This document shows, in pieces, positions 54,167-62,602 of a stretch of DNA of 64,000 nucleotides. The notes beneath the pieces are model-generated. The model saw nothing but the letters and a program-made list of their open reading frames with translations. It was not told the origin of the DNA and searched no databases. Position 1 is the stretch's first letter, and each line of letters opens with the position of its first letter. This DNA is from Pseudoalteromonas shioyasakiensis. Lineage in GTDB: Bacteria; Pseudomonadota; Gammaproteobacteria; Enterobacterales; Alteromonadaceae. Location of the stretch: contig NZ_LRUE01000002.1 of NCBI RefSeq assembly GCF_001550135.1, positions 1-64,000 of the forward strand, written 5' to 3'. A program made the translations under genes and the position numbers.

Positions 54167-57100
54167 GCTGACCTCCTCCCATTAGCAGGTTAAATGCTTT
54201 TACATCAATCAGTTGATTGTTTGTCGGGTTATAGATCGCAAGGATGTTATTGTTCTGCTTTATCATTAGTGCGAATTTATCAAGGTGTTCCAGCTTGATG
54301 GTTTGTAAACTACAAGCGGGGATTTGGAGGCAAAAATCTCGCAATGATGTGAGACGCTGATTAGCGACATAGTTATTTACAAGGGTTTGTAGCTGTTGGT
54401 TCTTGTTAACATCCAACGGTTGCCAGTTAAATGGTGATAGAGTGGCAAGGTTTATTACCTTAACCTTAGAGTTACTCGAAATGGCTAATAAACGCTGTAA
54501 TACACTACTTTGATCCATCGAAAACTGTTGTTTAAAGTCTGAAGCGAGCCACAAGGTTGCCAGCTCACTATTGGCATTAAACTGCTGGTAACCGGATTGC
54601 GGAGAGCTACCAATCTCGAGACCGCGAGTGGCTTGTTGCCCCATGACTGTTTGATAATTGACACCTAACGCATTGAGTTTATTATCAATTTGCTTCATTA
54701 ATGGAATCGCAGTATCGCTTATTTGTGTTGTTGAGAATGCGATTGCATTTGGACGTATCCATGAAGGTGCGCTATGGCTGCGAATTTGAATATTCAAGCT
54801 AGGCTGGTTTTGTGTAAATCGTAAGAAGCTTTGGTGAATAATATTGAATAAAGAATCAACATTATCTGCAGCTAATACATTTGCTTGTGGATGTGCATAA
54901 GGGTGCGCTCCTGCAACGAGTAGGTTAGCAGCGTTCGACTTAGCAAATAACTCACTGGCAAAGCTTAACGTATTACTTTCAAATAAAGGTCTAGGGACAC
55001 TTAAGGTAATTGCTTCGTGCTCGGTCAAATTAAATAGGAATATGCCTTGGCCTTGTTGTAATGCAGCAGGAGTATCTAGCGGGCTCAGCAGTAAATAACG
55101 GCCACTGTTGTTTTTCACAAGCCTTAATTGATAGCTCAAAAGCTGCGCGGTGCCATTAATTTGTTTTAGCTGATTTAGCATATCTTCAGTCAGAGCATCA
55201 TTACCAATGCGAGCAATCAGCTTGTAAAGTGGCGTTAAGACTTCAAACTCCCAAAGTGCGACCTGACTATTAGAAAGTGGTTGATAGTCAAAACTGCCTT
55301 TTTTGCTTATGTGAGTCGAATAAATATCAACTATTTGATTAATTTCTTCATTTAATTCATTCAACTGTAGATTACTGTAATTGAAATTATCACGGTATAT
55401 ACTAGCTAAAATATTGGTGTAATTATCACCATCTAAAAACATTTCGAACATTGAACCAGTAAAGCTTGAAGAAGGTAGGCTGCTATTCGTTGCCGTGCCA
55501 AAAAAGGTTGTTTCACTGCCAACAAAATCATGTAGCTCGCGCTGACTTACTGAGCTTGGTAATTGGTTATAGATCCAATATTGGCTTTTTGCATGTGTTG
55601 TTTTATCTGAAAACAAAGTAGCAGTATGGCGATTGGCCTGTCGAATTTGCAATATCTCTGTACCTTCTAATGCAGAGATAAACGCCTGATAAAATGGGCT
55701 TTGCTGGTTTTCTTTCGCTAAGGTCTTTTGTGGCGTTTTACTTGTACCAAATACCAAAGCTTTACTTTGTAGCTGTTCGAAAATTAGGGCCGCAGAATCA
55801 CTGGCTAAACTTTCAGTAATTGGAAATGGCACGGTGACTAATAAAGGAGTTTTAGGTTGTTTGTTTAAAACAAACAGTCCGCGTTGCCTATCTTCAATTG
55901 TATCAATCAGATAAATATAGTTTTCATCACCTTGCAGTAAAAAGCCAATGCTAGAAAATAAAGCTGAGAGCTCAGTGATATCTTGCTGTTTAATAATTGC
56001 CTTATTAAGCTGATAAACAGCATACTTAAACTCAGCAACGGCTTGATTTGCTTTATAACTACTTACACTAACTTTATTACTACGACTGGTATAAAGGTAA
56101 CTTTTATACTGACTAACTTGCTGATTAAGCGTAATAACATGCTGAGTTTCAGTTTCGGGTTTAAGGTTCGGCTTAGATAGTATCGAAGGAATTAGCATAA
56201 CAATAAAGCCAACGATAATGGCAAGTACACCACCCACTATCGAAGTTTGTAATGTTGCTCTGACGACAAGACCTAAGGCGTTTTTTTGATAAATCTTTAA
56301 AGCAAGCAAGGTCGCTAACATATAACCAAACGCGAAAGTATCGGTCACTTTTATGGCAGGGAAATACCAGACCACAATGTAGTTAAGAGTTAGTTTATAA
56401 ATAAAGCCGATAGTGAAGAACAGCATCAATAATCTGGCACCTTCAATATTGGCGTGTCTAAGCCTAGTAAAATGAATAAGTGACCCGCCAACGGCCAAAA
56501 TAATGGCTGTTTCAGCAAATGAAGTTAGTAATTTACTCGGTTGAGTAAGTTGAAGGGCAAGAAGTGCTGGTAGCATGATACCGTTAAACTCCCAGCCGTA
56601 CTTAATATTCGCCCGAGAGGCAAGAAAAGCGGTAATAACTAGGATAATATATGCTTTGGGAGCCGCAATAATCGACGCAGCTACTGCTTCGTACATAATA
56701 CCCAAGTTAGCAATACTAAAGTTTGTGAAAGGCATGAGCACAAAACGTACGAGAATAAAGGTAATAAGTAACTGAATAAAGGTTACTTTTAAGCCATATT
56801 TAAAGCCTCCGTTCCACATTACATTAGCTGTTAAAGCGATAATGATAAGACCAAGAGAGTAGAGCTGTGAAGCATAATCAAAGGTGATATCCCAGCGACT
56901 TAATTGGTTTGCAATTAACGGCCAAAACAAGGTATCCATACATACTCGAACTAGGATACTTATCAATATGATGGCAAAAAAACGATCACGACCAAACATT
57001 TGGCTATAGCCAAATTTTTCCATCATATAATGTGCGCTGAAACGCATTAAGGCATATACAACAATAGCTTCAATGATAATAACTGCCGCAGAGGTCGGAC

Positions 57101-57266
57101 TAATTATCAACAAAGGAACGATATAACCGGGTACTACAAGGCCTGTTAATGGAAAGCCGAAGCGCAAGTTAAGTAAGCATACAACTGCAGTGCCTACCCA
57201 AACTGTTGTAATAACAGATTGACCAAGGCCACTACCTGCAGGGAAGAGTGCTAACACAAAATCCAT
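54153..57266 (-). CDS. CapC/PgsC-like protein: tandem membrane modules fused to a large periplasmic domain
   Basis: Protein of 1037 residues; Bacillus PgsC has about 150. The first 170 residues align by eye with PgsC: GLVVPGYIVPLLI, FGRDRFFAIILISILVRV and LGLIIIALTANVMWNGG (PgsC: GLVVPGYL, YGRRKFAAMLITGIVLKI, IGIIVPGLIANTIQ). Residues about 200-365 look like a second copy in the same order (FNGIMLPALLALQL; EGARLLMLFFTIGFIYK; GYMLATLLALKIYQKNALG), giving 10-12 helices in all. The remaining 670 residues are soluble and contain two related blocks around VPFPITESLASDSAALIF (about 470) and VPRPLFESNTLSFASELF (about 755). PgsC partners PgsB in PGA polymerisation. Its ATG overlaps the upstream stop (TAATG). 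Confidence 0.87.
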   Translation of the reverse strand: MDFVLALFPAGSGLGQSVITTVWVGTAVVCLLNLRFGFPLTGLVVPGYIVPLLIISPTSAAVIIIEAIVVYALMRFSAHYMMEKFGYSQMFGRDRFFAIILISILVRVCMDTLFWPLIANQLSRWDITFDYASQLYSLGLIIIALTANVMWNGGFKYGLKVTFIQLLITFILVRFVLMPFTNFSIANLGIMYEAVAASIIAAPKAYIILVITAFLASRANIKYGWEFNGIMLPALLALQLTQPSKLLTSFAETAIILAVGGSLIHFTRLRHANIEGARLLMLFFTIGFIYKLTLNYIVVWYFPAIKVTDTFAFGYMLATLLALKIYQKNALGLVVRATLQTSIVGGVLAIIVGFIVMLIPSILSKPNLKPETETQHVITLNQQVSQYKSYLYTSRSNKVSVSSYKANQAVAEFKYAVYQLNKAIIKQQDITELSALFSSIGFLLQGDENYIYLIDTIEDRQRGLFVLNKQPKTPLLVTVPFPITESLASDSAALIFEQLQSKALVFGTSKTPQKTLAKENQQSPFYQAFISALEGTEILQIRQANRHTATLFSDKTTHAKSQYWIYNQLPSSVSQRELHDFVGSETTFFGTATNSSLPSSSFTGSMFEMFLDGDNYTNILASIYRDNFNYSNLQLNELNEEINQIVDIYSTHISKKGSFDYQPLSNSQVALWEFEVLTPLYKLIARIGNDALTEDMLNQLKQINGTAQLLSYQLRLVKNNSGRYLLLSPLDTPAALQQGQGIFLFNLTEHEAITLSVPRPLFESNTLSFASELFAKSNAANLLVAGAHPYAHPQANVLAADNVDSLFNIIHQSFLRFTQNQPSLNIQIRSHSAPSWIRPNAIAFSTTQISDTAIPLMKQIDNKLNALGVNYQTVMGQQATRGLEIGSSPQSGYQQFNANSELATLWLASDFKQQFSMDQSSVLQRLLAISSNSKVKVINLATLSPFNWQPLDVNKNQQLQTLVNNYVANQRLTSLRDFCLQIPACSLQTIKLEHLDKFALMIKQNNNILAIYNPTNNQLIDVKAFNLLMGGGQRVFN

Positions 57267-59158
57267 TAACCTTGCCCCTCATTACGAGCTACATGGTTAT
57301 CGATAAATTCAAATAATATACCTGATACTTGAAAAGGCTCACCGGATGCCGCTTGTGAGCTGTCAGTGTGTAGGGCTTTAATGTTTAAGGTATAGTCTTG
57401 TTCGCCAAACTTAGCTGGTAAGGCTACTTCTGCTTTGTTTAGAGTGATATAACGCAATTTCCCTTTAGCAATTTCAGCGTCTAAATCACAGCTCTTGCAA
57501 AGTAGGTCTAGTGCCGTCATTTCAAAAATAGCAAGTTGGTGCTGCTTGGCAAATTGTTCGAGGGATGCGTTTGTTTGAATTACTTGACCAAACAAATTAA
57601 ATAAAACAGTGGCAGAGCGGGTGTGATTAAACACCATTTCTAAGGTTGTTAGCTTTTGCTCCATTTCATTAATAGATTGTTTAACCTGCTCACTAATCGG
57701 CTCATGTAGCTTTAAGGTTAGCAATTGATTTAATAAGCTATTGTTACTCGCTTGAGTCGTTTTAAATATATGATAATGGAAAAGTAATTCAGCAACTTGC
57801 GCTGCGAATTTATTGACGTTTTTTTCAAACGCTTGCTGATTGAAGTATTTGTTGGGGATAACAGATAGTGCCCAAAAGCCGCGGACGTCACCGGCATAAA
57901 CCAAGGGTGCCATAAATTCGATTTCACCTTCTTTAATATGTGTAAAGAAGGGGCGGGTAATTTGTACAACCCCTAATGATTTTAATGCTTTGCTGTAAGG
58001 AGTGCGCTTGTAATCACGTCGCATCTCTTGAATATCATCTAAATTACAATTAATCGCACGAATCTCAACAACACGATGATCATCCTCTTTTCGGGCAAGG
58101 AAAATTGATTTTTCTAAGTCTAGCTGCTGGCTAATTAATTGAATGATTGGATCCCACGGCGAGGCTTGCTCAATAAAGCTTTGTGGGATAAAACGGCCCA
58201 TCATTTTTTGCTGAATATTGTTCACAACAGTGTTCAGCTCGTTATCTTCAGACATCTTTCGAACAACAATCACCCAAAATAAGGTGATAAATGTCAATAC
58301 TATGTATTGTCCGATTGGGATGAAAAGTTGATTAAGTTCAATGAAAAAATAGCCCAATAAGCACCATAGCAACACGCTATTTAAGGCAATAATAAAAGAA
58401 TATATGAGCGACAGTTTTTGAAAGCTAAAAAGCAGTACAAAAACAAGCGCAAGCTCAATAAAAATAGTCAGTAAGCTATTTAGTTGTTTTACAGTCGTTT
58501 GTTTATCAATACTGTCAGCGAGATAGGCTATCAGTAATAAAGGATCATTTAAGCCGTCGACTTTTGGGGCGTGAATAAAGACATTAAAAGCGGCAGCTTT
58601 TTGACCAATGATAATAATCTTATTTTCAAGTTGCTCACTCATTACGTCAACATTTAGCACCCGTTCAGCACTAAATTTTGGCAGCGCAGTGACAGCTAAA
58701 TCAAAGTCAATAAGTTGAACGTGTTCTGAATCATAATTAAATATCTGCTGCCAAATACTTTTGCATTCAAGCTCATTTGATTGAGGAATGCGCATTTGGT
58801 AAGTGGCCCAATTATCAATTTGTGGTACGCAATATTCTCCCTCAGCGTATGGGTAATAGACATTTTCTAGTTTTGGTGCGACTAATGTTTCATTAGCCAG
58901 CACTACAATCGCGCGAGGTTGATATTCAACCAATTTTTCAACAAGTTGCTGGTGGTTGTCTGTTAAGCGGTCGCTGGTAATAAGTACAACATTAGTTTGT
59001 TGAGTGTGGCTTAGTGACTCTAAATTTTGATATAAAAAAGCATTGCTCGCCTGAAAGAGGTTGAACACATTACTTAACAAGACCACACAAAATAAGCTTA
59101 AAGTAAGCCAAAATGCGCGCAAGTTTTTTAAACGCAACAATTGTTGAACAGCAGACAC
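57266..59158 (-). CDS. CHASE2-like/GAF-like membrane sensor without recognisable output domain
   Basis: Protein of 630 residues. One N-terminal helix (about 15-34), then a periplasmic CHASE2-like region (about 40-225: NVVLITSDRLTDNHQQLVEKLVEYQPRAIVVLA; IIIIGQKAAAFNVFIHAP), and three closely spaced helices (about 228-300, LLTIFIELALVFVLLFSF onward) that end at a cytoplasmic GAF-like region (about 335-465; EFMAPLVYAGDVRGFWALSV). A coiled coil and a PAS-like segment (RSATVLFNLFGQVIQTNASLEQF) follow. I see no kinase, GGDEF, EAL, cyclase or phosphatase signature. It may sense polymer, precursor or envelope state and act on its operon partners directly. GTG start with strong AGGAGGAG. Confidence 0.78.
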   Translation of the reverse strand: MSAVQQLLRLKNLRAFWLTLSLFCVVLLSNVFNLFQASNAFLYQNLESLSHTQQTNVVLITSDRLTDNHQQLVEKLVEYQPRAIVVLANETLVAPKLENVYYPYAEGEYCVPQIDNWATYQMRIPQSNELECKSIWQQIFNYDSEHVQLIDFDLAVTALPKFSAERVLNVDVMSEQLENKIIIIGQKAAAFNVFIHAPKVDGLNDPLLLIAYLADSIDKQTTVKQLNSLLTIFIELALVFVLLFSFQKLSLIYSFIIALNSVLLWCLLGYFFIELNQLFIPIGQYIVLTFITLFWVIVVRKMSEDNELNTVVNNIQQKMMGRFIPQSFIEQASPWDPIIQLISQQLDLEKSIFLARKEDDHRVVEIRAINCNLDDIQEMRRDYKRTPYSKALKSLGVVQITRPFFTHIKEGEIEFMAPLVYAGDVRGFWALSVIPNKYFNQQAFEKNVNKFAAQVAELLFHYHIFKTTQASNNSLLNQLLTLKLHEPISEQVKQSINEMEQKLTTLEMVFNHTRSATVLFNLFGQVIQTNASLEQFAKQHQLAIFEMTALDLLCKSCDLDAEIAKGKLRYITLNKAEVALPAKFGEQDYTLNIKALHTDSSQAASGEPFQVSGILFEFIDNHVARNEGQG

Positions 59159-59167
59159 ATCTCCTCC

Positions 59168-61381
59168 TTAATCAAGTAATGTGAACGTAATTTTTACACT
59201 CGTATCATCACTTGCTGAGATTTTTAAAAAGTCAAAACCGTGCATTTTCTCGGTTTGCCATAGTCCATTATCTGAGCTGATAGCATCTTGCCAGCTAATT
59301 AGTGCAACATTATCTAAGCGAGAGATTGCTTCACCTGTACTTGGTGCATAATGTCTAAATTGCAGTTTCACACCTCTTGGTGGAAGTTCTTTTGGTCCTA
59401 AAGTGAACTCATCTGACGGTAAACTAAAGTCATGACTAAATGCATGCCATGCTTGGTCACCGCCTTCACTTACATCTATTTTATGTTGTGAAAAAGTAAG
59501 ATCGTCTATTTCGGTTGTATAACTTAATAGAGCATCAATTTTTCCACCATTTTCTGATTGTAAATAACCATAAAATGAGAAGTCTTTACTCAGAAGTGGA
59601 TCGCCATTTTCATCTGTTAGTTCCATCACTCGCATTGTATGTCTAAACGGTATTATCGATGGCGTATTATCGAACTCGTCACGACTTGAGCACAGTGCTT
59701 GAATGCCAGCATAAGGTTGGTCTGTACATGGAAAAACGCTGTCACTGGTGTGATCCCAGCGGCTTACTTCAAACGCCTCGCTGTCGTTATCCCAATCTTC
59801 AAAATCACCAAACACCATTATGTCGCGGCCGAAGACCATACTACTGAGTTCGCCACTGGTTACTTCGATCTCTGATACGAATGCGGCTGATGAAGGGGCG
59901 TATTGTCGCAAGTCAATAATGTCACTATTGCTATTTACCTCAATAGTGACGTCTGTCGTGCTCTTTGTTGCCTGATTTTGACTAAAATAGACTTCACCAT
60001 AATTATCACGAGGAATTAAAGTGATATTGTCATCAGAAAACTCAGCAAGGCGTCTTAATAAGTAGTGAGTTAAAAAACCGGTTGTAAAGCGCGGTTTATA
60101 ATCTTCAACAAAAATAGGATAAGCAAAAGCCCGGTTGACGGTTTGCGTTTCCGTGTTTAAATCAATCATCACAGCAACACCGAGTAAGGTATCAAGGCGA
60201 GGTTGGTCAAATACGAAGTTACCAAGACCGAGTACAGCAGGAATATCGTTATAGACAGCAAAGCCTTGCGCTACATGGGGGTGGTGAGCAATAAGGAGAT
60301 CTGTATTTTGCTTTGATAATGCTTCAAACCGGCTGCCAATATAGCTTGAAGGAGAATAGGTGTATTCATCACCACCATGCATTTGGGCAATGATAAATTG
60401 TGAAGAATCCTGCTCTTCTAGTGAAGATTTAACTGTATCCGAGTTGGTTAAATTTGCAGCCCCGCCTTTTTCAGTATCAGCAATGTAGCTGTATTCGTGT
60501 TCTGTCCCTGTGATTGAAGTGGCGGCAAAAAGCACGAGCGTTACATCTTCAAGTGTTTTACTCACTGTGGTCATTGCTTGGGTTTCATCAAGTCCTGCAC
60601 CGCTATGTAGTAAGCCAGCATTGCTTACTTCAATGAGGGTATCTTCTAAGCCGGATTGCAAGTAATCGTAGATATGGTTATTACCAAGACCAACATAATC
60701 TATGCCTATCTCAGTTAGCCCTTGTAGTGAGTCAGGTAGACTAAAAAAGCTAAACTCTTTGGTTGGATGGACGGTTGCTGGATTAGTCGTCACTGGCGAC
60801 TCTAAATTAACAGACGCAAAGTCAGCATTTTCAAATAGGGCTGCTACATCAGCAGTAATTGCAATGCTGTCTGGCCCTGCTGTATCTGGATGGATCAAGG
60901 CATCAGTTACATCGGGAATAGACGTGCCCATGGTTTTTAAATTGGGATCTAAGTAACGACGGCCAAACATGGTATCGCCAGCAAATAAGAGGCTTTTACT
61001 GCTCGATGCTTTAGTTTGGAGTTGAACTGTCGTTGTCGATGAGTCTGGTTGATTAACGACAATACTTGCACGCGGAAAATATCCGGTTTGCTCAATCATA
61101 ATCGCATGATTGCCATAAGCAAGGTTACTAACACTTATAGTTCCATCGCTATCAGACTGATAGCTTTGCCCAGCTAAGGTAACACTGATATTGCTTAGAG
61201 GTGTTTGATTTTCATCGGTGATCGTAAAAGAAATATTTGCACTACCAGCAAGCAGCTTTTCGCGATCGCTGATTGCGACCTGCGTTTGCTCATCTGGTTT
61301 ATCTTCGTTCGGGTCTTTTACTTTACATGCAGTGAAGTTAAGACACGTAAGCAGAACTAAAGAATTAAAAAATATTTTCAA
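59168..61381 (-). CDS. CapA/PgsA-family lipoprotein with carboxypeptidase-regulatory-like domain
   Basis: Lipoprotein of 737 residues, first gene of the operon. The lipobox is LNFTAC at about residue 19. An Ig-like carboxypeptidase-regulatory domain follows (about 48-122, ISFTITDENQTPLSNISVTLAG). The CapA metallophosphatase-like fold (about 129-450) shows LLFAGDTMFGRRY, FASVNLESPVT, VGLGNNHIYDY, IAQMHGGDEYTYSPSS, LIAHHPHVAQGF and VLGLGNFVFDQ. CapA proteins are needed for PGA synthesis or transport. About 240 extra beta-rich residues follow, of unknown role. The start is TTG at 61381, supported by GAGGGG six bases upstream and by the signal peptide. Confidence 0.92.
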   Translation of the reverse strand: MKIFFNSLVLLTCLNFTACKVKDPNEDKPDEQTQVAISDREKLLAGSANISFTITDENQTPLSNISVTLAGQSYQSDSDGTISVSNLAYGNHAIMIEQTGYFPRASIVVNQPDSSTTTVQLQTKASSSKSLLFAGDTMFGRRYLDPNLKTMGTSIPDVTDALIHPDTAGPDSIAITADVAALFENADFASVNLESPVTTNPATVHPTKEFSFFSLPDSLQGLTEIGIDYVGLGNNHIYDYLQSGLEDTLIEVSNAGLLHSGAGLDETQAMTTVSKTLEDVTLVLFAATSITGTEHEYSYIADTEKGGAANLTNSDTVKSSLEEQDSSQFIIAQMHGGDEYTYSPSSYIGSRFEALSKQNTDLLIAHHPHVAQGFAVYNDIPAVLGLGNFVFDQPRLDTLLGVAVMIDLNTETQTVNRAFAYPIFVEDYKPRFTTGFLTHYLLRRLAEFSDDNITLIPRDNYGEVYFSQNQATKSTTDVTIEVNSNSDIIDLRQYAPSSAAFVSEIEVTSGELSSMVFGRDIMVFGDFEDWDNDSEAFEVSRWDHTSDSVFPCTDQPYAGIQALCSSRDEFDNTPSIIPFRHTMRVMELTDENGDPLLSKDFSFYGYLQSENGGKIDALLSYTTEIDDLTFSQHKIDVSEGGDQAWHAFSHDFSLPSDEFTLGPKELPPRGVKLQFRHYAPSTGEAISRLDNVALISWQDAISSDNGLWQTEKMHGFDFLKISASDDTSVKITFTLLD

Positions 61382-61437
61382 CTAACGCCCCTCGTTATCA
61401 CGCAATTTACATTCTATACGTCAAAATTATTATGGTT

Positions 61438-61466
61438 ATTTTATAATTGCTGGCTAATAGGGACAA
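61438..61466 (-). promoter_or_regulatory. Candidate sigma70 promoter of the PGA-like operon
   Basis: On the minus strand TTGTCC (61461-61466) and TAAAAT (61438-61443) are separated by exactly 17 bases. The start point would fall about 50 bases before the capA-like TTG start. Confidence 0.5.
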
Positions 61467-61661
61467 CAATTGACCAGCTCTGAAAATTCAGATATTGCAT
61501 GCTCTTGGGCATATTATCGATGATATTTTGTACTGGTGACTTAATAACCAATGATAAAGGTGTAGCTTAAGTTTTAAGTGTAGTTCAAATTTATTGGTTG
61601 GCAGAATTTGTCTTAAAATTTAGACAAATAGCAATTTGGTATTAGGAAATGAATGGAAATA

Positions 61662-61686
61662 AAAAAGGCCAATAAATGGCCTTTTT
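61662..61686 (-). terminator. Intrinsic terminator of ompW
   Basis: The stem AAAAAGGCC/GGCCTTTTT with loop AATAAAT lies 29 bases beyond the ompW stop and has a T-tract on the minus strand. Confidence 0.88.
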
Positions 61687-61714
61687 GTGCGTATGGGCTT
61701 TCACAAAATGAAAG

Positions 61715-62368
61715 TTAGAATTTGTATTTAACACCGAACATAGCAACAACTGGGTCGATTTCTACAGTTGAAGTTAACGCTTTTGCGCCGTCAGCATAAA
61801 CAGTTGCATCTGTATCGATGTCGATTAGTGAAACCATGCCATGTAGGCCCCAGTTTTCACTCATCATGTAGTTAAAACCAGCTTGAGCTGCAAAGCCAAA
61901 TGAATCATCTAGTTTAACTTCTACATCGTCAGTGCCTAGTGTTGCTTTTAGTGCAGCTGAAGGCTCTTCATCAAAGAAAACAGTATAGTTTACGCCTACA
62001 CCCACAAATGGACGGAACTTATAAGTTGAGTCTAAAAAGTGGTACTGCGCTAAAAGTGTTGGTGGTAAATGTTTGATTTTCGCAATTTTGTTACCTGCTA
62101 AACCACCTGCACCTTGAACATCATGACTAAAAGGTGTTGCTGCTACTAATTCAATTACCCAATTGTCATCAAGCGCATAATCTACAGTAATACCTAGCTG
62201 AGTATCATCATCTGCACGTAGACCTAACGTTGGTGCTTCATTGATTTTTGAGCTGTCGTTATCAGGGTTTACATTAATTGCACCTACGTTCACGCTTAAG
62301 TTTGCGTTTGCAACAGGAGAGAGTGCTAATAGTGAAGTAAGTAATGCAATGCTTAATTTAGTTTTCAT
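61715..62368 (-). CDS. ompW: OmpW-family outer-membrane protein
   Basis: Small eight-stranded barrel protein of 217 residues. The signal peptide (MKTKLSIALLTSLLALSPVANA) is followed by SVNVGAINVNP, GLRADDDTQLGITVDYALDDNWVIELVAATPFSHDV and KHLPPTLLAQYHF, all diagnostic OmpW blocks, and RPFVGVGVNYTVFFDE. It ends in VKYKF with a terminal Phe for barrel insertion. OmpW is thought to help hydrophobic small molecules cross the outer membrane. A possible FNR-type site lies upstream, fitting oxygen control known in E. coli. It is separated from the PGA-like operon by its own terminator. Confidence 0.95.
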   Translation of the reverse strand: MKTKLSIALLTSLLALSPVANANLSVNVGAINVNPDNDSSKINEAPTLGLRADDDTQLGITVDYALDDNWVIELVAATPFSHDVQGAGGLAGNKIAKIKHLPPTLLAQYHFLDSTYKFRPFVGVGVNYTVFFDEEPSAALKATLGTDDVEVKLDDSFGFAAQAGFNYMMSENWGLHGMVSLIDIDTDATVYADGAKALTSTVEIDPVVAMFGVKYKF

Positions 62369-62436
62369 GTTGTTCTCCGCGAACTACTTGTCTTATTTGG
62401 TTGAGGCTATTATTACTAACTTGAAGCGGACAAAAC

Positions 62437-62450
62437 CTGTTCTAGATCAA
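62437..62450. promoter_or_regulatory. Possible FNR-box-like site upstream of ompW
   Basis: CTGTT-CTAG-ATCAA matches the symmetric consensus TTGAT-N4-ATCAA with one perfect half and three of five in the other, about 70-80 bases upstream of the ompW start. It is suggestive because FNR regulates ompW in E. coli. Confidence 0.35.
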
Positions 62451-62602
62451 AGTTTCAAAAATGTTTGAACTAAGTGAAGCCATTTATTGATTTAGATTAA
62501 GTTTTTAAACAGGTACAGCAAAAAAAAGATTGACTCTTATTGACTCTATATTCAGTTACGGCTGGTAAACTAACGGTGTTATTTGCTTTTTAGGTGTTTT
62601 TC

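Larger units (their letters stand above)
61382..61714. promoter_or_regulatory. Intergenic control region of the PGA-like operon
   Basis: These 333 bases hold no gene. From the operon side they contain the candidate promoter (61438-61466), a 6-bp palindrome TCTGAA-AA-TTCAGA (61479-61492) 13 bases upstream of the -35, an 8-bp inverted repeat ATTTGTCT-N8-AGACAAAT (61606-61629), and the ompW terminator (61662-61686). The two symmetric sites are plausible operators; no regulator is assigned. Confidence 0.45.
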
